In this document: positions 23,725 through 34,842 of the stretch, piece by piece
Numbering within the stretch: position 1 is the first letter of the stretch
Layout of the letters: every line of letters begins with the position of its first letter
NCBI GenBank assembly: GCA_902702965.1
Contig: CACRXP010000306.1
Coordinates: 616,696 to 680,695, forward strand
From: Spirometra erinaceieuropaei
Taxonomy: Eukaryota > Platyhelminthes > Cestoda > Diphyllobothriidea > Diphyllobothriidae
Direction of reading: 5' to 3'
DNA length: 64,000 nt
Position numbers and translations under genes: made by a program
Notes under the pieces: generated by a model
What the model was told of the DNA's origin: nothing
What the model saw: the letters and a program-made list of their open reading frames with translations, nothing else
The model's database searches: none

Positions 23725-23793
23725 GATATTTGTGGGCACTTCTCGTATTTGAGTAGCAGCCGGTTGTCTAAAGACACCTTCATGTTGGTCTTT
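23725..23793 (-). repeat. About 80-bp dispersed repeat, minus orientation, cut by the N gap
   Basis: This is the second copy of the repeat at 21,085-21,164, inverted, and it ends where the Ns begin. The right arm shows the complete version at 60,489-60,568. Confidence 0.6.
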
Positions 23794-24163
23794 NNNNNNN
23801 NNNNNNNNNNNNNNNNNNNNNNNNNNNNNNNNNNNNNNNNNNNNNNNNNNNNNNNNNNNNNNNNNNNNNNNNNNNNNNNNNNNNNNNNNNNNNNNNNNNN
23901 NNNNNNNNNNNNNNNNNNNNNNNNNNNNNNNNNNNNNNNNNNNNNNNNNNNNNNNNNNNNNNNNNNNNNNNNNNNNNNNNNNNNNNNNNNNNNNNNNNNN
24001 NNNNNNNNNNNNNNNNNNNNNNNNNNNNNNNNNNNNNNNNNNNNNNNNNNNNNNNNNNNNNNNNNNNNNNNNNNNNNNNNNNNNNNNNNNNNNNNNNNNN
24101 NNNNNNNNNNNNNNNNNNNNNNNNNNNNNNNNNNNNNNNNNNNNNNNNNNNNNNNNNNNNNNN
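23794..24163. other. Assembly gap (370 N)
   Basis: A run of unknown bases. It begins inside a dispersed repeat and ends inside a Penelope reverse transcriptase, so both sides are repetitive. Frames that read through it are meaningless. Confidence 1.
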
Positions 24164-25065
24164 CCTTCTCCGCGTAGAATAGGGTTAGTGGAGAATGATA
24201 TGCGAACCCTTGCTGCTGGGAAGGTTCCCGAGACAGCTTGGTCAAGGCGTCTTCTTAGGAGTTCACCTGCAGCGTCTCCTTGGAAGGGGACTTTGAGGAA
24301 CAACGTTTTCTTCTCGGCGGTTAGTGTGGTGGGTTTTGCAGGTCGTTCGGCAAGGTTCTTTGCAATGAACCTGTCAGGATACCCATTTTCGCGAAGCAAG
24401 TCCTGGATTTTTCTAAGTTCCTCCTCGATACTATCTTTCGAACAAATTTTTCTAGCCCTTTGTGCCAAACACCTGACTAGATTCCGTTTTTGTTGGAGAG
24501 GTACGAAACTAGCGAAGTTCGTGTATTGTCCAGACCAGGTTTTCTTTCGATAGACACTCCTTCGGATGCTACCGTCAGATCTCCTGTTTAGAAGGACATC
24601 TAAGAAAGGAAGCGAACCAGCCGACTCCATCTCCAACGTGAATTTGATCGACGGATGTGCCTGATTTGCAGCATTTAGGAGGGCAGCGACGTCGGTTTCT
24701 GTGGTTGCAATCGCAAAGATGTCATCAACGTAGCGACCATAATGTTTAAGCTTCTTGATCTGATCGCTTAGTTGAAATCTCTCCAGCTTGCCCATGAAGA
24801 CGTCGGCTAAGAGAGGTCCAAGAGGCGAGCCCATGGCAACGCCGTCTATTTGTCTATAGAGTTGGTTGTCAAAAAGGAACTGTACATTTAATGTGCATCT
24901 AAGTAATAGTTCCTTGAGTGTTTTTGTCGGCAGTCCTATTTCTTGATGACTGGCAGATAGAAAATCACAGATGTAGTCAACTGTCTCGGTGACTGGGACG
25001 TTTGTAAAAAGTGATGCGACGTCTAGTGAGAACATCATCATGTGATTTACAAGGTCCCCTCGAGC
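24164..25065 (-). pseudogene. Penelope-like element reverse transcriptase, truncated at both ends
   Basis: The frame opens FSLDVASLFTNVPV (about 25,032-24,990), the first palm motif with a catalytic aspartate. It continues through DGVAMGSPLGPLLADVFMG (about 24,850-24,790) and YGRYVDDIFAI, whose YVDD box is at 24,721-24,732 with both aspartates intact. It then runs to the region after the palm, ending ILRGE at the N gap. This spacing and wording are typical of Penelope-like elements, which use a telomerase-like reverse transcriptase followed by a GIY-YIG endonuclease. The endonuclease would lie in the gap and is not seen. An in-frame stop near 25,075 marks the 5' limit. No internal stop is present in about 290 codons, so the fragment is fairly young. 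It is absent from the right arm. Confidence 0.85.
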
Positions 25066-25381
25066 TACCCTAAGCTACTGGGCCAGCGCCTGCTAGCAAC
25101 AGCAGAAGCGGCCGCCATAAGGTTACGAAAACCGACCCTATGCGCCCAAAAGAACCTGGTTCAGGCTCCGCGCTTACCGTGGTCAAAGGTTGACTAACCC
25201 CATACAACTTTCGGCGCCCTTCCGCTCTTGCCGAGCCTGTAATTTAAAACCTAACTTTTATCGATTTTGTTTCACTCACTGTACCCCGCTCTATGTAATT
25301 GTATTGGCCTGATGAGAATTTACCGAAAGGAACGTTCACTCGCCACTCTCTCTTCTGAATATAGTGATGGGGATTTTCACA
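25066..25381. other. Left-arm-only segment of unknown origin
   Basis: This segment sits between the Penelope fragment and the point (about 25,382) where homology to the right arm resumes. It is relatively GC-rich and matches nothing else in the window. At the same place the right arm has about 124 different bases (60,376-60,499). Confidence 0.5.
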
Positions 25382-27860
25382 GATTTAATATATGTTTCCT
25401 ATACTTCGTCTGAGGTTACAATAAAAATTTTGGGCAGTGCGTTGTTTTTTTGGGGCAAATTCCCCTCGAACTGCTGACTTATCCTGACTGCCATACTTCT
25501 TGTTTTGTTTTTCCGCGTTTTATAACTGTTGGAATTTTCGACTTAACCAGTGACATCGTATTTTCACCAAAGGTCATGCTTCCTGCCAATTTCTTTCCTT
25601 AGACTGCTATTAAGCCATCCCCGCCGCCTGTTCTCCGTTAAACTCATAAATCTGAAGGAATATTTCCCCGGAATTAATTTAAAGCAAGCACGGACAGCAG
25701 AATTTAATGGTACCACAAAATTTCGCTGGAGAAATTCGATGTAAAACAGCAAGGTCAACGTGTACTGCGCGTAGACTAATCGATAAAATGGTAACTTCAA
25801 AATGCAACATAGGAATGAAAATGGGGAACTAGGCATGGGGAGGGATTTCGAAATTCCTCGGCATGCCTAGTTTCCCATTTTCATTCCTATGTTCCATTTT
25901 GAAGTTACCATTTTATCGATTAGTCTACGCGCAGTACACGTTGACCTTGCTGTTTTACATCGATTTTTTTCTGTCGAAATTCAAACATTTGTACCTTTCT
26001 CACTTGTTATTTCTGTTATGCAACGACCGGCAGCAGTTGAGAAGCCTTCGCGAAATTTGGTGGTACAATTAAATTCTGCTGTCCTTGCTTGCTTTGAAAA
26101 CTCATAATTGGTCAGTGTCTGTTGAATGGGTAATGAGGGAGGTGACTGAGCGACCACAATTTTTGTTAGTACTACCCGTTAACATTGAGATCCAGTCGAG
26201 ATCTGCTAAATCTGCCGTCATTTGCTTCAGTGGGTGGGTGTCCGTAATTGGGTTTCTCCTCGGTGATCGGTAGATAGAGAGGATATCGAGAGACGTGGAA
26301 ACAGTAACACTGGTAGTGCTTGCATGCTGAACGCACACTCGGTGGTCTTTTCCGACACTATCAGTGCCTTTTTCATACACACAATTATACCGCCACCGCC
26401 ACATCGGTCTTCCCGGTCCGTCCGACATTTTTGGTATTCTGATAAGGCTGTTTGGCTATCAAAATATTCAGACAACCAGGTTAAAGTAACTGCTTTCATA
26501 TCCAGGGACAGTTCGTTAGGACAATTTCTTAACCCGTCAGTTTTAAATATGTGACTTTGGGAATTTATTTATAAGTACCTCACTTTTGCGTCAGTCGAAT
26601 GTCTGGTAGCATTTGTCACCCTTATGGCACTTACAGCGTTGCCGCGGACCGCAAGTTACCTGACCTGTTCCGTTTTCTGAAAGGATTCCTCAGCTTTGGT
26701 CTCTTCGGTGAGAACATCGAGTGTAACAGACCTAATTGTGCCGTCGATTCTGGCGGCTGGTTGCCCAATGTTGTTTGCGGTAGGTGCGTAGTTTCCGTCC
26801 TCCTTAGTATAACTGACTGATTTATTTGACGCGTTCTGCCTTCCCAAACTACCTTCCCCTTGCAGGTAGACAGATGGTCCTCGCCACCCTTAAGCCTTGA
26901 TTTTAAATCCAAGACGGGTTTCCTGCGTTTCAGTCGTACCCTCGTAGACTAGTTCAGTTAAAAAGTTCATGTGAGTTCCAAGGTTGAGTTTTTGGTAAGA
27001 TAAACTTGGCATACTTTTTGCCCAAAGCATTAATTTGGGGGCACATTGGCAATACTCCTATTTTTTCTTCATTCCATTTTCCGATACGGAATGCTTTTTA
27101 AGACTTTTATTTCCATGTCTGACTGTGGTGCTTGGTTAAATGGGCAACGAAAAGTAGTAAGATCCTCTGAGACAGCCGTCAGGTCTGACTGTATTTGATT
27201 TAGCCAAGCCATGTACAGCTTCACATTATTGGCGGTCCCGGTGATGTCTGTCTTGTCTCCATGGAGAATTTCAGAATCAGGACGAGGACGATTTACGGAG
27301 TCCTCGCTTTGGTCACTCTTTTTGCTGCTAACTAACTGTCAGGAGGGACCAATCAGGGTTGGTTTAAACTCCAGGCACCTACTGTAGGAAAGCATGAGGG
27401 CGATGATGGATCGGAAAATGTAGTCACACCGCTCTTTGATGCATGGGAATCTTCGCCATTTAGGCTTAGATGCACAGTCAAGTTGGCTCCTGCAACGTCA
27501 TGAACTATCACAGGCAATAATTGTGTGTCGTCGCTTGTATCGTCTTAATTATTAATCGGGTCTGCCTCTATCAGAGGCTTGGTTACTGTCGTCCTGTTGC
27601 TACTGGTGTAAGTGTCAGTACTTACTTGCTTGGTACCCTCACTTTGAGATGCTCCTGAGGTGATATCGTCACGAACATTTTTGCGTTTTACGATTTGCGT
27701 CTTCAATAATCCTCTTATTTTCATCAGTGTTCTGCTGCACGAGCGTAATTTAACCTACAAGCTCATTGTCGAGTCCTTTGACTCTGCTCAGGATATATGC
27801 ACATCCGACGCGAGGCTCATCCTGGTATTCCGCATCTTTCACGACTACCGCTCAGCTGGG
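25382..27860 (-). pseudogene. CR1/Jockey-like LINE (J1), ORF1 to linker, left copy
   Basis: Read on the minus strand from 27.86 kb downward. The stretch opens with a charged, coiled-coil-like segment containing LDNELVG and QNTDENKRIIEDANR (about 27,795-27,700), which would suit an ORF1 protein. Next come unplaced frames such as the one at 26,656-26,847. Then the endonuclease part (26,499-26,102) has SIYRSPRRNPITDTHPLKQM, the YRSP motif of LINE APE-type endonucleases. After the fold-back insertion (25,651-26,097) the frame resumes with RRGWLNSSLRKEIGRKHDLW (25,640-25,565). This is the linker before the reverse transcriptase and matches the start of the J2 LINE at 35.43 kb. No reverse transcriptase follows; homology to the right copy ends at 25,382. 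Stops and shifts are frequent. Confidence 0.6.
25651..26097. mobile_element. Fold-back element made of two inverted MITE copies, inside LINE J1 (left)
   Basis: Two partial copies of the MITE at 21,909-22,191 face each other about a centre near 25,850, so the whole unit could fold into a long hairpin. One half lacks an internal stretch of the MITE. The outer ends carry the same sequences as the single MITE: GGAATATTTCCCCGG at one side and the CTTGCTTGCTTT inverted-repeat end at the other. AAACTCATAA is repeated on both flanks (25,640-25,649 and 26,098-26,107), which is the target duplication, and the LINE J1 frame resumes across it. The same element is in the right arm at 59,661-60,107, so it predates the arm duplication. 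Confidence 0.85.
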
Positions 27861-27869
27861 TAGCTCTGC

Positions 27870-28811
27870 CGATCATTGGCTGTAGGCATAAAAAACCGGG
27901 CGCAAATCCTGGATGTGAAGGTCGGATTCTCAGACTTTCCTTCTAGTGAAACTCGGGCGCTTATTAGGCTACTACCTGTTAGATTGCTCTGAGTCGAGAA
28001 ACTGTAGGATAACGACGTAGATATACTTTCTTTTTCGACATTATAGGGAGTACTTTGGCTTGTATATGACGATGTTTGATGAGCATTTAAAACTCAATAC
28101 GAAATAATGATCTTATTTGTTAAAAGTTGTATAAGCAATGTGACAAACTACATAAAGTTTGTTCGGAAACGAATCAGCCCTTTAGAAATCTCAAAGGTTT
28201 TTGATAGATTCAGCTCTCCAAGAATTTTGCGGTTTTGTTGCATATGCTGTAGTTCGCCGCGGAAAAGTATTCAGTCGAAATGTGTCAATAAGAAAATTTT
28301 GCATGACCCACCCGTCCGAACAGTTTCGACACGAGGAAAGATTTACCAGAAGCGCAGAAAGTAATTCTGTACGTGCAGTTCTAGACAGCAGTTGCAGTGT
28401 GATAGCCAAGTTAAAATAGTCCCAGATGGAGAGCAAAATAATAGCGTTGTGCAAAGTTGGGCTCCCGCAGCGATGGAGTATGCGTACAATGACCGGCCAA
28501 TTGGTCGGACGATGTGCCTACTCGAACGTGAATACTCTTAGACGCCAGTTTCAGCTCTGCCACGCATTTGGGCGCACGGGATCTCTGCCCTGCCAACACT
28601 CCTTCATTCTCTTTACTAGGTGCTTTGTGCTCTTAACGACCTGGATGGCGCCTTTAAACAGCAGATGACAAACGACTTTGCATGCTAAAAGTTACAGGAT
28701 AAATTGCATACATTTCAACGTTCGTTGGAGACCAAGCGGGTACCTTAGATAATCGGATGTTTAGCGCATAACGTTCTGAATAAATAACAACATCTAATAG
28801 TCCACGGGGGG
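27870..28811. other. Flank between LINE J1 and the BEL/Pao element, left copy
   Basis: Contains a plus-strand frame at 28,107-28,364 whose right-arm counterpart (57,216-57,650) is open for 144 codons. The left frame is stopped at codon 86. The product is not recognised. Confidence 0.35.
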
Positions 28812-29138
28812 TGTTGTATCCAGCTAGTCAACACCTGGAATTCTCCACGTCCTCCTCTCAAATGCTTCCACATTGGGCCCCTGTTGACATTCCTCTTCCC
28901 CTTTTTTCATCCTTTTTCGAGCGTGAGCGGCGTTCTTATAATTAACAAGTTTTGTATTCTGACCTCGAGCTACAAAGTTGATTTGCTCGAACGGAAACAA
29001 AGGACTTCTTTGTGTAGGGTATCCATTGTTGATGTTTGTACGTTTTTTCATTATTACGTTATTCTTTCAACAGTACCGTATAAACACCGAAATCTGTTTT
29101 GGCTTATACGCGTCACTCGTCTGGCAAGGAATTCTACA
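28812..29138 (+). repeat. 5' LTR, BEL/Pao left copy
   Basis: It starts TGTTGTATCC and ends TTCTACA, the usual TG...CA ends. It matches 34,515-34,842 along its length. Confidence 0.95.
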
Positions 29139-29183
29139 GTACTCAACAGCGTACCATAAATTGGAGGAAATCAGTTTCATCAA

Positions 29184-30268
29184 ATGCAGACACGTTCCAT
29201 GGAGAATGAATCGGACGGTACGGAACAGTCTCTCGGACTAGGCAAACCAGGTGCCCTCGAAGGACAAGGAGAGCTGAAGAAAGACGTCCAGTCCTGCTCT
29301 TGTAAGTACGTTTCAATTAGTAGTCGTAGTTCCTGTAAAACTGTTAAAGCCTTAAAAATAGCCGAAATAGAAGAGAGGCGAGTTAAACGTGAGGTCGAAC
29401 TCCAATGGGCTACGTTTGATGCCGAGAGAAGGACCGAGCTTACAAGAATAGAGGTAGAGACCGATAAGGAGATGTCCGATGACGACCGTCAACCCGTGGA
29501 TTCAGTCGCGCATGTCTCGGGATATTTGAAAAAATGCACATTGAATGAAATTTCTCTTTTAGGGAGTAATCGTTGTCAACGTGAGAATGTTTATATGCCC
29601 AAAGCAAGCGCTACGAGTCTGCCAGCTGTCAGTCTAGAACTGCCCAAGGTTGAGTTGTCCTGGTTTGACCGGAATCCAGTTCATTATTGGAAGTTTATAC
29701 GATAGTTTAAAGTGTACGTAGAGAGCAAAGTTGAAGATGCTGGACAGAGGCTGCTGTACTTGATTCACTGTTGCAGAGGCGACACGAGAGCGGCCATAGA
29801 AGAGTGCGTCATGCTTCCCTCACCTTCGGCTTACTCAAGAGCACGGGAAATATTATGAGAATTAATTGGACAGCCAAATGCAGTGGCTAATGCTCTTCTG
29901 GACGGTATCTTTAGACAGGCACACCAAGTTAACCAGACTGCGAAAGCACTTTCAGATTTTTGCATAGAACTGAGAACTTGTGAAATAGCGCTCACGCAAA
30001 TGAACTACGTTTCCGACCAACAATCGCTGAATGTCCTGGAGCGAATAGTGCGCTGTTTACCGTTTTTATGCAGATTCAATGGGCTGAAGTTGCCGACAAA
30101 ATATCTATGAATGGTAGAGATCCGGGTTTTGCAGACCTCACAGAATTCGTAAACACTCGAGCTCGGATAACAAGAAGTCGTTTCGGACAAATATCTCGAG
30201 ATAGGGATGGCAAGCGCTCTCAACAGCCCTTTACTTTAACAGCCCATAGCAAAACGGGAGAACCCTAA
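29184..30268 (+). pseudogene. BEL/Pao gag-like protein, left copy (interrupted)
   Basis: The frame starts at 29,184 or at the second methionine (29,199), which is the one kept in the right arm. It has a charged N-terminal region, then SLELPKVELSWFDRNPVHYW (29,630-29,690). This opens the retroelement Gag domain common in BEL/Pao (DUF1759 type: a leucine- and proline-led start, then F.G....W..F). In this copy the codon after IR is a stop at 29,703-29,705, and a one-base loss in a T run near 30,062 shifts the frame. The right copy reads through both places. Gag ends with a stop at 30,266-30,268, where pol continues in another frame. Confidence 0.8.
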
Positions 30269-30299
30269 CAATTTTGCCATTTCGAGTATCGAACCAGAT

Positions 30300-30986
30300 C
30301 TACGGCCATGTTACATATGTTCAAAGGCACATGAAGTGACAAATTGCCAACGTTTGATTTCAATGGGTGCCGCAGATCGATGGAATTGTCTGCGGCAACA
30401 CAAAGTGTGTTTTGTTTGTCTTGGTAATACGCATTTTGCCAAGGTGTGCAGCTCCAGAGAACTTTGCGGTCATTCCGGGCGCAAAAAACGACATCATACG
30501 CTTTTGCGTGTAATATCATCGGAAAATAATCAACAAACATTACATGATGAAGGGCTTTGTGCCCTGACTGGAATTACGCATGTACCATCACAACTGGGGG
30601 TTATTCCTGTCAAGGTGGCAACTCCGACAGAAAACGTCGAAACTCACGCATTTTTGGATAGTGGCTCGAATGTCACTCTGATTAAACGACAGTTTCTCGT
30701 GGGAAATGGAGTGTTAACAATGCCAACAACATTGACAATAAACACCTTGGGCGGTTCAATCAAATGCAACTCGGAAGTCAGAAGTCTAAGGGTGCTGCCC
30801 ATGAATGGAACCGAGTCAGTTGAGATTGAAAGGGCTTTGGTGGTCGAAGACTTACCACTTCGTACAGAATCGACAATTAAAAGGATAGCCTCTTCGTGGC
30901 CACACCTGAGAGGTATAATGTTCGACGAGCTCACTAATTGCGAGGTTGGCATACTCATGGAGAATGATATCGCGGAAGCTCATTAG
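30300..30986 (+). pseudogene. BEL/Pao pol start: zinc knuckles and aspartic protease, left copy
   Basis: Zinc-knuckle cysteines begin at CYICSKAHEVTNC (30,309-30,347) and continue as CFVCLGNTHFAKVCSSRELC (30,408-30,470), then a histidine pair. The protease follows: HAFLDSGSNVTLI (30,649-30,687) holds the catalytic DSG. The frame closes at a stop after AEAH (30,984-30,986), a stop shared with the right arm, so the protein was already broken, or ended here, before duplication. Confidence 0.85.
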
Positions 30987-31239
30987 GTACTCGACCAACG
31001 TCTGGGTGGCAAAAGGGAACCGTTCGCCGTTAAAACACTGCTGGGCTGGATGCTGCTTGGGTTTTCGCGTGGCGGGCAAAAACAGAACGCTGTCTGTCAC
31101 TGCATTATAAATTAAGAAAAGGATGTGACGCACAGCATTAAGAAGCTATACGACTCGGAGTTTTCGGACACTTCAACAACGACTGTGAGTCACTCATTGG
31201 AGGACAAACGGGCACTGGCTACTTGCGATCCTCCGTTAC

Positions 31240-32130
31240 AATCATAAAAGGGCATTACGGACTGCCACTTCCTTGGCGAAACAGTACGCTGAATTCACCG
31301 GACAATTTTCAGTTGGCGCGTAAACGACTAATCTATCTCAAGTGAGTTGGGTCGAGATCCCGAATTACTTCGGAAATATGAGCAAACCTTCCGTTCGTAC
31401 CTGGAGAAGGGATAGATCGAGCAAGTTGACGGCAACAAAGCGTTTTTAGTTACGAGGCACTTGTACTTACCACACCACACCGTTGTCAACCCCCGAAAAC
31501 CAGAAAAAAATCGTGTTGTATTTAACTGTGCTGCCAAGTGTCAGGGCGTGTCTCTGAATGATAATCTATACCAAGGACCTGACCTTAAACGCTAAGCTAG
31601 AAAGTGTGTTGATGGGTTTCCGACTTGAGCGTATTGCAGTGACAGCTGATATATAGGAAATGTTCCTGCAAGTGAAAGTGGACCGGATTGATTGACCTGC
31701 TGTGAAATTTTTGTGGTGGGGAAATGACGAGCTTGAAGGAGAGCCAGTTGATTTTCAGTGGACATCTCACCCATTCGGATTGACTTCTTCGCCCTTTTGT
31801 GCCCCCTTTGCGTTGTGAAAAACTGTTAAAGGTTTCGGTTCATCTTACTCTTCATCAGCTTGCAAAGCAATTCACTAGAGTATATACGTTGATGATTGTC
31901 TAGTCTCGTTATGTGATGTCGATTCCGCCAAACGTTTTGTGGACGAAATTTGTAAACTTCTCTATCAAGGCGGCTTTCGTATGCGGAGCTGGGCTTCTAA
32001 TGACCGGCGTATACTCTCGGTCGTTAGTGCGACTGAACGTTCTTCTGGTATGTGAGATGTTTCCGTCAACCCCTTATCTACTGTATGAGCTTTGGGGTTA
32101 CATTTGGATACGCATTCCGATATTCTAATG
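31240..32130 (+). pseudogene. BEL/Pao reverse transcriptase, left copy
   Basis: Several frames are needed to read it. AVTADI then a stop then EMFLQVKVD (about 31,637-31,680) is the first palm motif, interrupted by a stop that the right copy shares. SHPFGLTSSPFCAPFAL (31,767-31,817) is the middle motif. IYVDD (31,882-31,896) is the catalytic box with both aspartates kept. CKLLYQGGFRMRSWASND follows. Without frame continuity no enzyme can be made. Confidence 0.8.
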
Positions 32131-32197
32131 ATAAGTTTCAATATGCCCGCAAAACTGTCCACTTGTAAGGGTATTTTGTTTTGTTTGTCCTCACTTA

Positions 32198-32945
32198 ATG
32201 ACCCATGGGCTTCGTTTCGCTTTGGCTGATATCAGGGAAGCGTTTACTGCAATCCTTACGCAAAAACGGACTGAATTGGGATGGACAGCTATCTGGCATC
32301 GAGAGCTCTCGTTTGGAACACTGGATCTCTTATTTACGGAGCCCGAAGACTTTTCGGCTGGGCCGATGTCTAAAGTCCAAAGATATCAGTGATTCGATGC
32401 AAGCCGAAATGCCCGTGTTTTGCGATGTCTCGGAAGTAGCGTACAGTGCAGTAGCATATGCTCACTTTATTAACGACACAGGAAATCTCATTGTTCGCTT
32501 GTTTATTCGAAAGCCCGTGTTGCCCCCTCAAAGCCGTCTCTATACCACGTTTAGAGTTGACAGCTGCTACTCTGGCGGTTCGCATGGCTGATCTCATCCG
32601 CTCAAGCACTGATGGTTACTTCCAAACAACAACGTTCTGGACCGATTCTATGATAGTTCTTGATTATATGCACAATGAACCAACCAGGTTCTGCACATTT
32701 GTGGCCAACCGACTGACAGTTATACATGATCTGTCTGCGACTTCTCAGTGGAGATACGTGAGTTAGGACGTCAACCCAGCAGACATTGCTTCTCGAGGTT
32801 CGTGTAACTTTGCGCTCGTACGCAGATGGTTGGACGGTCCGGAATTTTTAGTTCAACCTGAAGGCGAATGGTTTGTACAACCTCCCGTAGGACAACCTGA
32901 AGACTTGGAATTTAAAAGGACAACGGCCCAAGTTCATTATTAAAT
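32198..32945 (+). pseudogene. BEL/Pao RNase H region, left copy
   Basis: VFCDVSEVAYSAVAYAHF (about 32,415-32,468) carries the first RNase H aspartate, IPRLELTAATLAVRMADLI (about 32,540-32,600) the glutamate motif, and FWTDSMIVLDYMHN (about 32,635-32,675) the next aspartate. NPADIASRG (about 32,773-32,800) closes the domain. A stop replaces serine just before it (32,764-32,766); the right copy keeps serine. Confidence 0.8.
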
Positions 32946-32972
32946 CAATGTGATGGTTTAGACGAATTAGTC

Positions 32973-33878
32973 ATGCGTTTTTCAAGTTGGACAAGGCTAC
33001 AAAGGGCTGTGGTCTGGCTTCTGCGTTTCAAGCAGTACGTCAGAGTCACCACTGGCGAGGCACCTAAGGAGACACTGATGTTAGGTCCTATCCGATTATC
33101 CAAAATGCGCCAGGCTAGCATTAGCTTGATAAAGTTTATACAAAGGAAGCACTTTTCAGAAGAATTTGATATTCTGCTGTCTACACCAGCATATTACCAT
33201 AAAATAAATTCCGTGAGAAATATTGGCCTAAGAAAGTTATTTCCGGTTTTGATTGAAGGAGTAATGCGCGTTGGTGGTCGCCTGAACTACTTAAATTTTT
33301 GTGCATCGATAAAACACCCGTCAGTTTTCCCATACCATCATTCAGTGACGGAATTAATCATACATTACTTTCATGAATTGGAAGGCCATTGTGTGACAGA
33401 CCAAGTTCTAGGTGCAGTCCTTCAAAAATTCTGGATTCTAATAGGGACCGCTTCTGTCAAACGTGTCATCGGTAAATGTTTACTTTGCAGACGTAAAGTT
33501 GGACAACTTCAGGGGCAGATGATGTCCCCGCTTCCCTTAAATAGAACAAAAGTCGATTGGTATCCTTTCAAGTGCGTTGGGGTGTACTATTTTCGCCCGT
33601 TGATGGTCAAACGCGGACGATCTTCGGATAAACGCTATGGTTGTGTGTTTAGCTGCTTACAGACGAGAGCCGTTCATCTTGAGATAGCCGCCAGCCTGTC
33701 CACGAATTCTTTTGTTTATTGTTTGATGAGATTCGTGAGTAGACGCGGGCGTCCCACTGACATCTACAGTGGCAACGAAACCAATTTAATTGGAGCGGTA
33801 ACAGAACTCCGAAAGGACTTACACAATTGGAACCAAAAGAGAGTGTCGGATCAACTGCTAACTCTAGAGATACAGTGA
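32973..33878 (+). pseudogene. BEL/Pao integrase, left copy (301 codons, active-site losses)
   Basis: This is the longest intact frame of the left element. HYFHELEGH then KCLLCRRK (33,364-33,510) is the zinc-binding HHCC head. In the catalytic core, the first acidic residue is tyrosine (VYYF at about 33,582-33,593) where the right copy has VDYF, and the second is glycine (YSGNETN at about 33,765) where the right copy has YSDNETN. WERM with the third acidic residue is downstream in another frame (about 33,917-33,928). Two of the three DDE residues are therefore gone, and the protein should be catalytically dead. Confidence 0.9.
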
Positions 33879-33926
33879 CATTTTAACTCACCCGCTGCCA
33901 GCCATCGGGGAGGCATCTGGGAACGA

Positions 33927-34475
33927 ATGATCAGGTCTCTACGACGGATTCTTCTTGCTCTCTGTAAGGAGCAGTCCCTAACTGACGAACAGCTCTGCAC
34001 CCTCTTCGTGCAGGCTGAACGTATATTAAATAATAGACCGCTTGTCCCGCTAACATCAGACAGCAACGAATTGGAACCGCTTACCCCGAATGGCTTATTG
34101 CTGATGAGGAACTGTCCAGTGCTGCTTTGCGGTGACAAATTGGTGGCACGGTACCACGTTGGATGGAAACAAGTGCATTACCTCGCTGGCGTTTTCTGGA
34201 GACGATGGGTAAAAGAGTATCTCCCAAGTCTGCAGAAAAGAACAAAATGGACAAGAGAAGCCGCGAAACTGGAACCAGGTGATGTTGTTTTAGTTCTTGG
34301 AGAGCGCACACCTCGTGAGAATTGGCCGTTGGGAGCAATAGATACGTGTGAAAGGAGTCGCGACGGCCTCGTTAGGACAATATGCATTAGAACGGTGGGC
34401 GGTCTCTTAAAAAGGGACGTCAGAGAGATTTGTCTACTTGAGGGTCAGAGCAGCCGTATACCTCCAAACACGTAG
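33927..34475 (+). pseudogene. BEL/Pao pol C-terminal domain, left copy
   Basis: The frame covers the end of the integrase core, AERILNNRPLVPL, then the region ending LEPGDVVLVLGERTPRENWPLGAI, which is the small C-terminal domain (DUF5641 type) found at the end of BEL/Pao pol. Open for 182 codons. Confidence 0.8.
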
Positions 34476-34514
34476 ATCGTTTACAAGAGCCGGACGTGGC
34501 GAATTGGCGGACGG

Positions 34515-34842
34515 TATTGTATCCAGCTAGCCAACACTTGGAATCCTCCACGTCCTCCTCTCAAATGCTTCCACATTTGGCCCCTGTCGACATTCCTCTT
34601 CCCCCTTTTTTAACCCTTTTTCGTGCGTGAGCGGCGTTCTTTTAATTAACAAGTTTTGTATTCTGACGTCGAGCTAAAAATTCGGTTTGCTCGAACAGTA
34701 ACAAAGAAATTCTTTGTTTAGATTATCCATTGTTGATGTTTGTACGTTTTTTCATCATTACGTTATTCTATCAATAATACCGTATAAACACCGAAATCTA
34801 TTTTGTCTTATACTCGTCACTCGTCTGACAAGGAATTCTACA
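34515..34842 (+). repeat. 3' LTR, BEL/Pao left copy
   Basis: It starts TATTGTATCC (the G of the terminal TG is changed to A) and ends TTCTACA. The same changed base is present in the right arm, so the mutation predates the arm duplication. Confidence 0.95.

Larger units (their letters stand above)
28812..34842 (+). mobile_element. BEL/Pao LTR retrotransposon, left copy
   Basis: The element has two LTRs of 327-328 bp, and between them gag, zinc knuckles, aspartic protease, reverse transcriptase, RNase H, integrase and a C-terminal pol domain in the BEL/Pao order. The flanking five bases are GGGGG and GGTGG; the right copy has GGAGG on both sides, so the left flanks have drifted. Several stops and frameshifts, plus two changed integrase aspartates, make it non-functional. 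By eye the two LTRs differ at roughly 25 positions, more than the corresponding LTRs differ between arms. Confidence 0.95.

Noticed and set aside
23653..25041. A 462-codon minus-strand frame running through the first N gap
   Set aside because: It joins the Penelope fragment to dispersed-repeat sequence across 370 unknown bases. Only the part from 24,164 upward is supported as Penelope.
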